A DNA stretch of 64,000 nucleotides from Mesostigma viride. Taxonomy: Eukaryota; Streptophyta; Mesostigmatophyceae; Mesostigmatales; Mesostigmataceae. The notes under the pieces were generated by a model. The model made no database searches and had not been told where the DNA came from. It saw only the letters and a list, made by a program, of their open reading frames with translations. This document shows positions 1 to 9,715 of this stretch, piece by piece. A program made the translations under genes and the position numbers. Location of the stretch: assembly GCA_009746045.1 (NCBI GenBank), contig RPFO01000166.1, forward strand, positions 62,001-126,000, written 5' to 3'. How positions within the stretch are numbered: the stretch's first letter is position 1; each line of letters opens with the position of its first letter.

Positions 1-110
1 TTCCATCCCATGTTCCCCTCCCGGCGCTGAGGACTTATGCTCGCGTGACGCAGTCACGTGTCTAAGTAAGTAAGTATAAGTAAGTAAGTAAGTAAGTAAG
101 TAAGTATACT
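1..110 (+). repeat. LINE-1 family 3'-end fragment
   Basis: The stretch TTCCATCCCATGTTCCCCTC, then GAGGACTTATGCTCGCG and GCAGTCACGTGTCTA, recurs at 1,168, 3,615 and, reversed, at 28,870-28,960 and 35,470-35,550. The 3,615 copy follows a reverse transcriptase relic, so this is read as the 3' end of that retrotransposon family. Here the usual (TTAA)n tail is replaced by a TAAG repeat. Confidence 0.7.
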
Positions 111-780
111 TGCGTGTCATGCGCAAAGGCATATGCCACGGAGTACTATGCTAATCTCATTAGAAAAAATAATTACACAAAAGTTTATACAAATATCGTC
201 TGCATCATTCCCCAACAAAGCACTAGATGGGGATGTATAATCCTCATCCGAGCTGTCCTCTACTGTAATGGCACGTGTCTATTAATTAATTAATCACTAA
301 TATCAGTCCGATGACTCCGATCAATATTGATCACCCTGAGGCATCATTGCCTGTGGTGTGAGGGAAGGCCCCCTCCCCCCGTTCCCTCACCGGGTCTCTG
401 CCGGGCACCGGCCCTACTACCCGTTGTGCCTCATGGAATTAATTAAAAGCACTAAGGTGCTCCGTGACCGACTCCCCAATGGGACTACGGGTTCAATTAA
501 TTATTTAATTGGTTAATTAATTTGACACGTTAATTAGTTAGTCTCGTATGTGTCCCCATGAGGGGACCATGGAGCGGGTTAATTCCCCAACTCAAATTGA
601 GAGACAACCAGTGCATGCCAGAAATCCATGCATGGAAGAATCGATCCAGACCATCGTACGTAGCTCGAGCCTGCTGCATGTTATCTTATCTGGGTTTGTC
701 GAGCTAGTCGCTCAGGATGATGAAAACGAATGGAGGCATGGATAGTGTGTAGCCGCGGACATTATGGCTGGCTTTAACTA
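111..780. repeat. AT-rich DNA with dispersed hairpin repeat and R3-type fragment
   Basis: No gene is seen. At about 430-540 lies a reversed copy of the dispersed hairpin repeat (GTGCTCCGTGAC, then ACTCCCCAA) embedded in TTAA repeats. At 590-745 a stretch with AGACAACCAGTGCATGCCAG and GTAGCTCGAGCCTG matches 28,700-28,810. Both motifs recur many times in the window, which argues for mobile or amplified DNA rather than coding sequence. Confidence 0.55.
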
Positions 781-1250
781 AGATATAGTGGGTCACGTCT
801 CAGACTGGCCTCACAAAGACGTCAATATGTACTGAGAGAAGTGTTGCCGGCTCCGGGAGGACCGCCTGTTGACCTGGAGGGCCAGCTGCCCCCTTGGTCG
901 GCGCGGTCCTGGACATACTTGTACTGGCGCCAACGCCTTTTGGCACCGCGCTTAGCCGCTTACCCAGGCTATGGCTGACATCCGCCGCACGATGGCTGAC
1001 TTTGCGGCGTAGCACTGCTATAGTGCTATTCGGCTGTTTTACTTCACTGCACATGCAGTGTGGATGGTCCCATGCCGGCTTGTAGTTACAATTGTCAGTC
1101 AGATGAAGTGGTGCCTCTTCTTGTTAGCGTTGCCTTTGGTTAAGCATACATGTGATAGCTTAAACCATCCATTCCATCCCATGTTCCCCTCCCATGCACT
1201 GAGGACTTATGCTCACGTGCGGCCGCAGTCACGTGTCTATTAATTAATTA
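781..1250 (+). repeat. Degenerate GC-rich stretch ending in a LINE-1 3' end
   Basis: From about 820 to 1,080 a GC-rich stretch has no convincing uninterrupted reading frame and may be a decayed retrotransposon coding fragment, but no domain is recognisable. It is followed at 1,168-1,250 by another copy of the LINE-1 family 3' end (CCATCCCATGTTCCCCTCCC, CACGTG, then TTAA repeats). The LINE-1 tail is well supported; the upstream part is not identified. Confidence 0.5.
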
Positions 1251-1846
1251 ATTAATTAATGGGTTAAGCAACTGGTTCAATGTTGGGTGCATGCCTTCAC
1301 TCTGCTGTAAGTAGTTTTTAACATATACTACTATGACAGTCCACAGCTAGTTCGTAATTAATTTATCATTCTCAATTTATAATATATGTCCACAGCTAGC
1401 TAGTCTAAAATATGGGCCTCAAGTAAGGCCCAGAGTGAGCTAATCTTGTAAACACGCAAACTATGCTTTTTATATATTTCCTATTGGACCCACAGTTGGG
1501 CCGGCCGGGGGTGGCCGGTGGTCTTTGACCATGTCCGCCTGGGCAACGCTGCTTATCCTGCATCTCCGATCATATAGTTGTCTCAGTTATAATAGATCTG
1601 AGTGAGAGGGCCGGGTTGAGCTGATGGCGCCAGCACATGTCTTTCAGTTGCTCCTCGATCATGTCAGCCAAAATCAATGCATGCCGACGTGCATGTATGC
1701 TCAGTAGCTAGGCTGCATGCATGATCAATAAAAATAATTAACGCATGATCACTAAATTTGTGATGTTGATGATTGCAAGTGCATGCACATGTTGATCGAT
1801 ATGCAGATAGTGTGCATGATTAAATAGCGGTGGCGTCATTAACCTC
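1251..1846. other. Gene-free AT-rich stretch
   Basis: Nothing recognisable: no long open frame, no family repeat and no RNA gene were identified here. Confidence 0.5.
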
Positions 1847-1976
1847 GCACGTGCTCCCGTTGGGGAGTCACCCGGAGCATTAATAACTTCCCCGATGGAT
1901 GGATGGATGGATGGATGGATGGATGGATGGATGGATGGATGGATGGATGGATGGATGGATGGATGGATGGATGGAT
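1847..1976 (+). repeat. Dispersed hairpin repeat with (GGAT)n tail
   Basis: A copy of the dispersed unit GTGCTCCCGTTGGGGAGTCA, then CGGAGCATTAA, is followed directly by about twenty GGAT units (1,896-1,975). The arms GCTCC and GGAGC can pair. The same unit followed by GGAT repeats occurs at 5,608 and 57,298, so hairpin and tetranucleotide tail travel together, as expected for a retroposon 3' end. Confidence 0.65.
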
Positions 1977-2149
1977 TAACCCAATCAATCAATTAATTAA
2001 TTAATAGACACGTGACTGCGTCACATGAGCATTCATGGATGGATGGATGGATGGATCCATGGGTACACGCAATCCTACCGGGCTAATCTATCTACAAAAA
2101 ACTAACATGGTGGCGCCATGCATGCATGTTGTCTACTAAACAGCCGTGC

Positions 2150-2212
2150 ATTATTAAAATTAAATTAAATTAAATGATAACATAACTCAGTTGGGAGATC
2201 ATATTCCCTTGC
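2150..2212 (-). repeat. LINE-2 type 3' tail, reversed
   Basis: On the minus strand this reads ATGATCTCCCAAC, then ATGTTATCATTTAATTTAAT, a degenerate version of the LINE-2 3' end found at 19,680, 35,300 and 57,210. Its body is missing, because a plus-strand LINE-1 relic starts directly after it. Confidence 0.5.
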
Positions 2213-3700
2213 TTCCGTCCTGGGCGCAACACCGTCATGGCCATCTTCGTCGCGCGTCGCCTCTTCGAGGAAATCGCTCTCCTGCAACCTGGTGAGTTTC
2301 CCGCCATCCTGATCTTCGTCGACTTCATCAAGGCTTTTGATTCTGTCCTCTGGGACGCTCTATGGGCTGTACTTGCTCGCGCTCGCGTCCGGCCCACTCC
2401 CCTGTTTACCGTCATCCGCACGCTGTATGAGGGGTCGACGTACATGCTTCGGTGCGCACTCAACACGGCATTACCCCGCCATGCCCACTGCAGACCGGCG
2501 TCTGGCAGGGTTGCGTCCTGTCGCCGTACCTGTTTATTATTGTAGTGGATTATGTTATGCGCCAGGCACGTGCTCGCTTTGCTAGCATTGCAGGCCGTGC
2601 CCCTGGCCTAGCGATCACGAACGAGCTTGGAGAAGGGGGGCCGACTAACAAGCAGATTTTACTAGCTGACCTCTGACATGTATGCCGACGACATCCCACT
2701 CATCGAGAAGCCGGAGTCTGCCCAACTTTGGCTGGACTGCCAGGCGCTCGAGGCTCGAGCGGTTGGTCTAGAAATCAGCCCCAAACCGGAGGCCCTGGCC
2801 CTCGGCATGGCAGGGCCCCCACCCACGCTCCGCCTCTTAGACGATGCCGAGGTCAACTACCCTCCTTCAGGCCGCTTCAAGCTGCTTGGCAGTTGGCTTT
2901 CCGACTGCGAGGACGACATGACGACACGGATCGGCATGGCGTGGGCGCACCTGCATGACCACCGCCGCTGGTGGAGCAACCCCGCCCTACCCCGGATCGT
3001 CAAGCGTGACCTCTTCAAGGTCGTCATTCTGACGATCCTGACCTACGGCGCCGAGACCTGGACACTGACGCAGGAGCTGGAGCAACGACTCGACGGCGCC
3101 GTCACCAAGATGCTGCGCAAGGCCCTTAACATCCCCTTTGGTTTGCATTAGTAATGAGGATTTGTACGCTGATTTGCCCTATGTTTCCCACATTATTTGG
3201 CACAGGCGCCTGGGCCTAGCCGGGCACCTGGCCCGCACAGATATGCAGGTAGATACATCAGATAGACTAGCTGGCTGACCAAGCTAGCCCGCCCAGCCTG
3301 GGCGGCGATATGTCCTCACCTGGCGTGCCCCCGGCCGCGCGCGGCAGGGCCGCCACCCGTGGACTTTTCGTGACAGACTCGGCATGGACATGTGCTACAC
3401 TAGACGTGACGGGCTCACACCCGGGCAGCCTCCTGGATTGTCTACATAATATGGAGGCAGATGGTGCGCAAGGATAGATGGCAAGTAGTGATGAAGGAGT
3501 CTGACCACCCCCAAGCCTGTGGGGGCTCCGCGTGTGACCAAGTATGGCATTCATAGCGATTCGGGCCGCGGTGCCCACACCCCTGTAACTAGGACCTGAG
3601 ATAGCTTACACCCTCTATTCCATCCCATGTTCCCCTCCCACTGCGGACTTATGCTCACGTGACGCAGTCACGTGTCTATTAATTAATTAATTAATTAATA
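2213..3700 (+). pseudogene. LINE-1 family retrotransposon relic, reverse transcriptase and 3' end
   Basis: A 5'-truncated non-LTR retrotransposon. It starts within reverse transcriptase at the motif RNTVMAIFVARR, passes the first catalytic motif FVDFIKAFDSV (about 2,317), and reaches the YADD catalytic box (about 2,681) and the late motif YGAETWTLT (about 3,046). Frame changes occur around 2,450 and 2,670, and a stop at about 3,150 is followed by further homology (RRLGLAGHLART), so it is not translatable. A 3' end with the family motif CACGTG and a (TTAA)n tail closes it at about 3,700. Motif order and lack of LTRs identify a LINE-type element; the exact clade is not assigned. Confidence 0.85.
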
Positions 3701-3714
3701 TTCCCTTGCTGGAT

Positions 3715-4200
3715 GGATGGAGACCTGGCTTGGGCGAGGCAGCGAAACCGAACTAAGCTAACTCTACTAAGCTAACCTAATCTAGAAAACCCTCGATCGT
3801 CAAAGTTCTACTCTACTCCTGAAGCAAAGCGCCCCTTCCTCTTGGGGGGACCTCGGGGGCTTGCCCACAGGGCCGGGCTGGCGTGTGAGCCTGGACAATT
3901 GTCTGCCACCTCTTCTTGTTCTGCATAGCAGTCCAAGCAATTGAGAGAGGGAGTGAATGCGGTGTTCAAACTTAGCTGGGACCACTAGGTCGGCCAGCAA
4001 CATCTGTGTGTAGTTCATGGCAGGTTTACCCAGCTTTCTAGGAATGTCCTTGGGGCCAGGCCAGGTCAGGATATTATGCCGCCCTTGTTGGCCAAGCCGC
4101 TGGGGGCCGGCCAGACCAAGGGCAGTGTCTACCTGACTGGTGCGAGCAAGATGTCCTATATCCTGCAGCCGTGCATGCCAGGCATTATATAACTGATATT
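3715..4200 (-). pseudogene. LINE-2 family C-terminal fragment
   Basis: The minus strand encodes [20 protein letters not shown] and LADLVVPAKFEHRIHSL, closely matching the C-terminal region at 34,880-35,200, 19,200-19,565 and 56,930-57,110. This is the post-RT part of a LINE-2 polyprotein. Frameshifts break the last part and there is no RT, so it is a dead 5'-truncated copy. Confidence 0.8.
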
Positions 4201-4249
4201 TAATTGGACGTCGGAGCTGTCCTCCACTGTCATGGCAGACGAGGCGGTA

Positions 4250-4310
4250 TTGCAAAAAAATAAATTATCACATGACTCCATGGGGAGATAATGTAGCATG
4301 TATTCCCTTA
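4250..4310 (-). repeat. LINE-2 type 3' hairpin end, reversed
   Basis: The minus strand reads ATCTCCCCATGGAGTCATGT followed by GATAATTTATT, a variant of the LINE-2 terminal hairpin plus AT tail. It belongs to a separate minus-oriented insertion whose body is not visible. Confidence 0.45.
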
Positions 4311-4391
4311 TGAGGCGGTATCCTCGATCAGGGGCTATAACCTCCATGCATGCCTAGCAGCAGACTTCTCTAGTACCCCGGCCAGCTAGCA

Positions 4392-4770
4392 ATGGACTGT
4401 GGGGGGCGAGACAACAGGGTCACGTACCCCTCAGGAAGGTGCTTATCGCAAATGGCAGCCAATTTCTTCTTAATTGTCATTATCATGCGGGACAAGGCTG
4501 GGCCCCCTCCAGTGGTCCTCACCTTCAGCGACATCACAGCCCGAGTTCGGTTCCTCTCTCGCCGCAAGAAGCTGGTGAACACCTCCTGGACAGTCGCTTG
4601 ACGACGACCTGACGCCAGCCCAGCAGCAGCAACGCCGCGATCAGTCCGGCCCGACTACATCTGCCACAAGACCAACCCCGAGAATCCCCAAGTGTACTGG
4701 CGGGGCAGGGACCTCTATGTCAACAAGAAACTGACAGACAGTGGAAGCCCCCCCGGCCGGGCTCCCCCGG
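4392..4770 (+). pseudogene. L1-type ORF1 C-terminal fragment
   Basis: The plus strand encodes VRFLSRRKKLVN and, in shifted frame, DDLTPAQQQ, followed by NPENPQVYWRGRDLYVN. The same order (RFLSRRKRLHDLTW, DDDLTPAQQQ, KVYWRGGDLMIN) appears at 45,486-45,830. This pattern resembles the C-terminal region of L1-type ORF1 proteins, which bind element RNA. Frames change at least once, so this copy is dead. Assignment rests on pattern similarity and the second copy in the window. Confidence 0.55.
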
Positions 4771-5600
4771 GATAGTAGAGCACTCAAGCTAGTTGTCTAG
4801 ATGGGGACAATCGATTATGGGATAGCTTAGGCATTACGGCACTTGAAATATTAGCCCAGCGTTATATTACCTTCAATTAGCTCTGGCACCTTGTGGCCAT
4901 CAGCTTGCGCCTTAGCCGACGTCTTGAGCCCACTGCACACCTTTGTAGTTTGTAGCATAAGCTATGCGTCAGCCTACCTATGGTATTGCACTGGTTGCAT
5001 TGCACCCACAGTGTTGCGCCCCGGCACCATGCTGTGGAGAGAGCGCTCTGTCGGGCCTGCCTACTTGCGGCTGTGAGAGAAGCTGAGGGCGCCCTCCCTC
5101 CTCGCTGTGTATATAGGGTCAAGCAGGTTCCTTTACTCTGTATTGGCACCCACGTGACGCAGTCACGTGCTAATTAATTAATTTACTAAGATTTCATGCG
5201 GGCGCAGTATGGATAGTCCCTCAAGCCCTTCATCCAATGAAAGCAGTTGTGTGACTTGTGTACATGTCACATAGGTCCGCGTCGCGCCAGGTCTCAGAGA
5301 TCAGCGCGGGGCGTGCGCAAGCTTGCCAGTGGGTTCAGAGCGGACAAGGGGACCCTGCCATAGGAGGTGTCAAGATTCCTGGTTGGCCCGGCACAGGGCG
5401 CCCACATCGGTATTCACCTGGTGTGTGCGGGCGAGATGTCTGGCGAATCTAGTAGGCGGCGGTGTCGCGGATGGTATGGGTTTGATGGGCGCCGATCGAT
5501 CAAGGAAGATCGTGGGGATTGCAGGGTGAACCCTGGGCGGCTGGGCCGGTATCCCCCTAAAACGTACCCTCAGGCTCCACGAGAGGCCTGAATCAATTAA
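4771..5600. other. No gene identified; possible retroelement relic
   Basis: No domain is recognised. A CACGTG plus TTAA motif at about 5,150-5,190 resembles a LINE-1 3' end. A GC-rich stretch at 5,290-5,590 has short open frames but no recognisable product. Confidence 0.4.
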
Positions 5601-5865
5601 TTAGACTCGTGCTCCCGTTGGGGAGTCACGGAGCATTAACCCCGATGGATGGATGGATGTAAACAGTCCTACCACGAGAGGTCTTATATTGTCCCATGAG
5701 AAGTATTGATGACTTAGATATGGTTGGGGCATGCATGATGCAGATGGACGATATTTGCAACTTTTGTGTATTATGTTTCTATAATTAATGAGATATAAGC
5801 ATGCATAGTACTCCCTGGCATGCCCATGCGCATGACACACAAGTACTTACTTCCTTATATTCTCC
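5601..5865 (+). repeat. Dispersed hairpin repeat with short (GGAT)n tail
   Basis: GTGCTCCCGTTGGGGAGTCA, then CGGAGCATTAA, is followed by three GGAT units (5,610-5,660). The remainder to 5,865 is AT-rich with no feature recognised. Confidence 0.55.
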
Positions 5866-6165
5866 CAAACCGGCGCCTCTACATGAGGTCCAAGCCTATC
5901 TGTGGCCACTGGACCATGCACGGGGCAGTCTTACTGCATCCGCTATTGGCTTTCAATGCTATATTGAAGCTTTATTGCACAAATAGTAGTAGCTAGACTG
6001 TCCCAGTGAGCAGTTTAAGTGAACCTGTGGCCTGCCTTTCAAAGGTAACGATGGAAAAGGGGGATCCAATGCCCCCTTCTTGCGCTGCATCAAACAGGGA
6101 TGAAAGATTCCTACTCAAAAAGTCGGTACCCCGTGACTCTCCAACAGAGGCACGTGAATGAAGGA
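5866..6165. repeat. Dispersed repeat R3
   Basis: Segments here (CTACATGAGGTCCAAGCCTA; AAGCTTTATTGCA; CCCAGTGAGCAGT; GCATCAAACAGGGATGAAAG) recur in the same order at 46,490-46,560, 46,690 and 47,245-47,410, with partial copies at 37,650 and 28,690. It lacks coding potential and behaves as a dispersed non-autonomous repeat. Confidence 0.6.
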
Positions 6166-6528
6166 AGGTGCCCGACCATGGGCTCGAGCTCAGGCCAAAA
6201 CTGCTGATCTTCATTTCAACCGCATGTATGCACGGACAGCATGCAAACGCAGGGATCATTGATGCCACTGATTTAACATTTGACAAAAATGTCATAATTG
6301 CCAACATGTATCCCTTGGAACAGGCCCGTCCACCGTCCGATGGCCCAGTTGTCAACGTCAATATTACAAATAACATGCGTTGTGAATTGTCACTGCTTTT
6401 TTTTTTGTTGTTCCATTTGGTAGACAAGAGCTTTGACAAGGCGGCCCATTTCTATTCATTCCCAAGGCGACTTTTTAGCCTCGAAAATTGTAACTCAACC
6501 GCCCTCATTAACCGCCCTTTGACCCTCA

Positions 6529-7895
6529 CTACGGGATGATCTCTGCCCGCAGCGTCAGTGTCGGCGCGATGATGTCATCGCGGCTCTCGATCAGCCGCAG
6601 CTCGCGCACGGCCATCCGCGCTGCGCCACCTGTCCGCTCGGCCTCCTGGAGAGCGGCCACGCCGCCCGCGTGCTCCAGCGTGCGCCGCAGGACCGCCTGC
6701 AGGGTGGCCACCGCGACCTCCACCGCGGCCGCCAGCTGTCCCGGCCGGCGCGTGCTCCACCCGAGGATGAGCGCGGTGAACAGGTCCCCGCTCCCCGTGA
6801 AGTAGGCGTCCAGCTTGGGGATGCGGAGCCGGAAACGGGCTGGGGCGGACTTGGTGCCGTCGGCTGCCACATGGACCTCGCTGCCCAGGACGACCAGGTG
6901 GCCGTCGCTGCCAGGGACGTCCAGGGACGTGATCACGACGAGCGGGGGCCCCTGCGCGTGGAGGGCGTCGCACGCGGCGAGGGCGTCTGACTCCGACCGG
7001 ATGGACATCCCGGTGAGCTGCTCGGCCTCGAACTGGTTGGGGGTGAGGAGGGTCGCCGCGCCGACGACCGACGACCGGAACAGCGGCACGAGCGCCGGCT
7101 TCACGTAGAGGGTGCCGTTGTCGCCCAGCACGGGGTCGCATACGAACACGACGTCCTTGTTGCGCGCACGTAGCAGCTCGAGCAGCCGCAGGATGGTGCT
7201 AAGAATAGACTCGGAGCCGATGTAGCCGGTCAGCAGGTGGGAGTAGCCCGACAGCAGGCCATTGGCGTCCAGGCCCTCGACGAGCTGCCAGAGCTGCTCG
7301 CCCGTGAGGACCTGGCCCTGGAAGGCGGGGTAGCCCGTGTGGTTGGAGAATTGGACGGACTGGGTTGACAAGGGGGAGTAGGGTGGGGGAAGTGGGGGAT
7401 GACAGACAGGTGTTAGCGGTAAGGGTCAGTGGCAAATTGGTACTATGTGATGCGCGCAGCAGGCCTACCATATATGGCCGCCCACATGGCCGAGCCTGAT
7501 TTCTTACGAGGGTGGGAGGAAGTCCAAAGCGCGGGAACAAAAAGGACCAGGTTCCAAAGCGCGGGGACAAAAAGGACCAGGTTTTTAAAGACCGGCAACG
7601 TCATCTGTGGGTCTGTGATTCCAAAGTCGAGTCCTGCCAGCGGTCAGCCTCGGCCGGGAAAATGTGAGTTAGACGGGTTGTGGACATTTCGCAACCAATG
7701 CTTCTAACTAGGAAAAACAACGACATCGAAATTCAGTCGAATTACGAATTCGCACTTGTTGCGTCAGCTTGCGGTGTTCCAGCTTACGTTAATGGCGTCG
7801 ACATCGAAGCCGAGAAGCTGAAGCGGAAAGACGGCACATTTGTTTCCAACGTAGCCATGGACGGTATGAGACTGAATGCTGAGGACTCTGCCCAT
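6529..7895 (-). CDS. Pyridoxal kinase, two exons
   Basis: ATP-dependent kinase that phosphorylates pyridoxal, pyridoxine and pyridoxamine in the vitamin B6 salvage route, giving pyridoxal phosphate; probably cytosolic. Exon 1 is 7,895-7,788 and exon 2 is 7,359-6,529. The intron (7,787-7,360) has a GTAAG donor and a CAACCCAG acceptor in phase 0. The joined product is 312 aa, the usual length of eukaryotic pyridoxal kinases. Exon 1 gives the family opening [17 protein letters not shown] and ends in FDVDAIN; exon 2 continues [10 protein letters not shown]. Further family signatures are [23 protein letters not shown] and [13 protein letters not shown], which holds the catalytic Asp and anion hole (GSGD for the commoner GTGD). 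The start at 7,895 fits family length; the frame is open further upstream without homology. The intron has a tandem 30-bp duplication at about 7,530-7,580. The gene is divergent from the glycosyltransferase gene at 9,716. Confidence 0.93.
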
Positions 7896-9715
7896 CAAGC
7901 AGTTATTACTAGACTGGCTGGCCGTTAAGCGTACAGAATTGGCTTGTACGGAGCCGCAGCGGGGCTGCCAACGGTGCCAGGGGGCAACTCGTTTAAAACG
8001 TATGACCTCAGTGTCCAAGGATGCCGTGCCACTTCCAAAACGTATCCATGAGCGCGACAGCGAGACCATTCGTCATTTTGACAGTGACCTCCTTTAGATG
8101 ATACCGCAAGGGGAAACTATTCTACGTCGCAACCTGCATTCACGGTTAGTGGATTTGGACCCTCACTGCAGCTCGCCTAATGTGTCCCAAGTAATTCGGG
8201 CAGCAGTTACCACACCAGAATTCCACGCACAACGCGATGCGTCGTAAAGGCGTTGGCACTCTTGATTGCGGGCTACTGGAAGGTATTCAATACCACTATT
8301 TTAGGCGTTTTGCAACGTGCAATTAACTCCGTGCTCAAACCATGGCCGCTTGTGACCTTCATACCCAGTGGGGGATAAGACGTTTACAAGTCCTTGCGCT
8401 AGGACGGGTTCTGCCAACACCAGCAGTAATTAGCTGCGTTGGTAGCTCACTTGGCTCAATAGATACTTGGCTTACTTGTTCGCTGGACACAGTGCTGCCA
8501 CGTGTTGTCGGTTGTCACCTGACTGTGCGGTATGTAAGTACGGCGGCGAAGGGTCAAACGCTGACGCGCGACATTACCGCACGGGGATGTTAGAAAATAC
8601 TTGCGGCTCATTTTCCCTAGTTGAGGCCTAGTCGCGGACCAGTTCGCACTTACAGGAATAATGCGCTGTCGCAAAATATGGCGGCAATGTCGCGACTTCC
8701 GGGAATAATATAATAGCTACGTAGCCCCTGCGTAGCCCGAGATATTACTACATCCATAGATCAAGCAATGCAGGAATGTTTCGCTGCTAGGGTTTTAACA
8801 TCACTCGTCCGAATCATGGCAAATCAGCAACGCCTGATGTAAAATATTTGGAGGGTCCGGCGTGCCTTTGGGCTCTTATCATCACTTGCTCAGTGCACCA
8901 AACTATTTCAGTGTATGGGCGTCATGGGCTTCCCATTGCCTTTAACTTATATATTTATCATTATCGACAGGGTATCGATATTAGTTAGTGCCTAATATCG
9001 TCACTAGTTAGTTCCTAATGACGTACATCGACCTACAAAAGGGGAGGGGAGGACGAAATATCCTGTACCAATGAGGCTGAGGCTTCTGGATTCCTACTTC
9101 AGACCGTGACCCCTTGTCATTGATGAAGTGGACCCTGCTCAAACGCTGCCCGATGCTAGACAGGCAGTGACAAGCAGAAAATTTGAGAATCGACTGGATA
9201 CGATTGGATGTCTGCAAGACCATTCCTTCGTCCAGAATGAGAAAGCACGCACCTGCGGCCTGGAAACCTTTCTTTCAAGGAGCTGTTCAGCTTCAGGCAA
9301 TGCTCATGTACCGCCTTGATAATGTGCAGTGACGTGAAAAGTCCTTGAAACAATCTTGCTGTCAACGACCAAGCGCAGCCACAGTCTTCCTAGCCCCCAG
9401 CGTCGTGCATTGATTCACAATGTCGTTTACACATGCGAGTAATTTTAGCGTGGTGATGTGACAACTTGCCCAATTCTGGGTGGCCATTCCGGGGACATTG
9501 CCTAGTTCCTGAACCTGTGTAGACAGCTGGAGAGTTACAAGTTCAACGGCGCGAAATTGCACGCCACCATCGCTAGAATGTACGGCATGCCCAGCATGCC
9601 TGACATCCGTGATCTCAATGACATTTCGCCCGCAATGGGTGAACACCCTGGGTTGACCAGGCCGTCTGCACGGGCATGAGCCAGCCCCTGAAAACCACCT
9701 GCATACTTTGCAAGG
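7896..9715. other. Intergenic region between divergent genes
   Basis: This 1.8-kb stretch separates the starts of pyridoxal kinase (minus) and the glycosyltransferase (plus), so it should hold both promoters. No clear TATA box, domain or repeat family was recognised. Untranslated first exons could lie here. Confidence 0.5.

Noticed and set aside
3267-3578. Minus-strand frame of about 100 codons, also seen in plus orientation at 35,614-36,003
   Set aside because: It is the antisense of the LINE-1 C-terminal and 3' region and recurs only because the element does.
6536-7141. Long frames opposite or overlapping pyridoxal kinase
   Set aside because: Shadow frames in GC-rich coding DNA; only the annotated frame carries family motifs and splices correctly.
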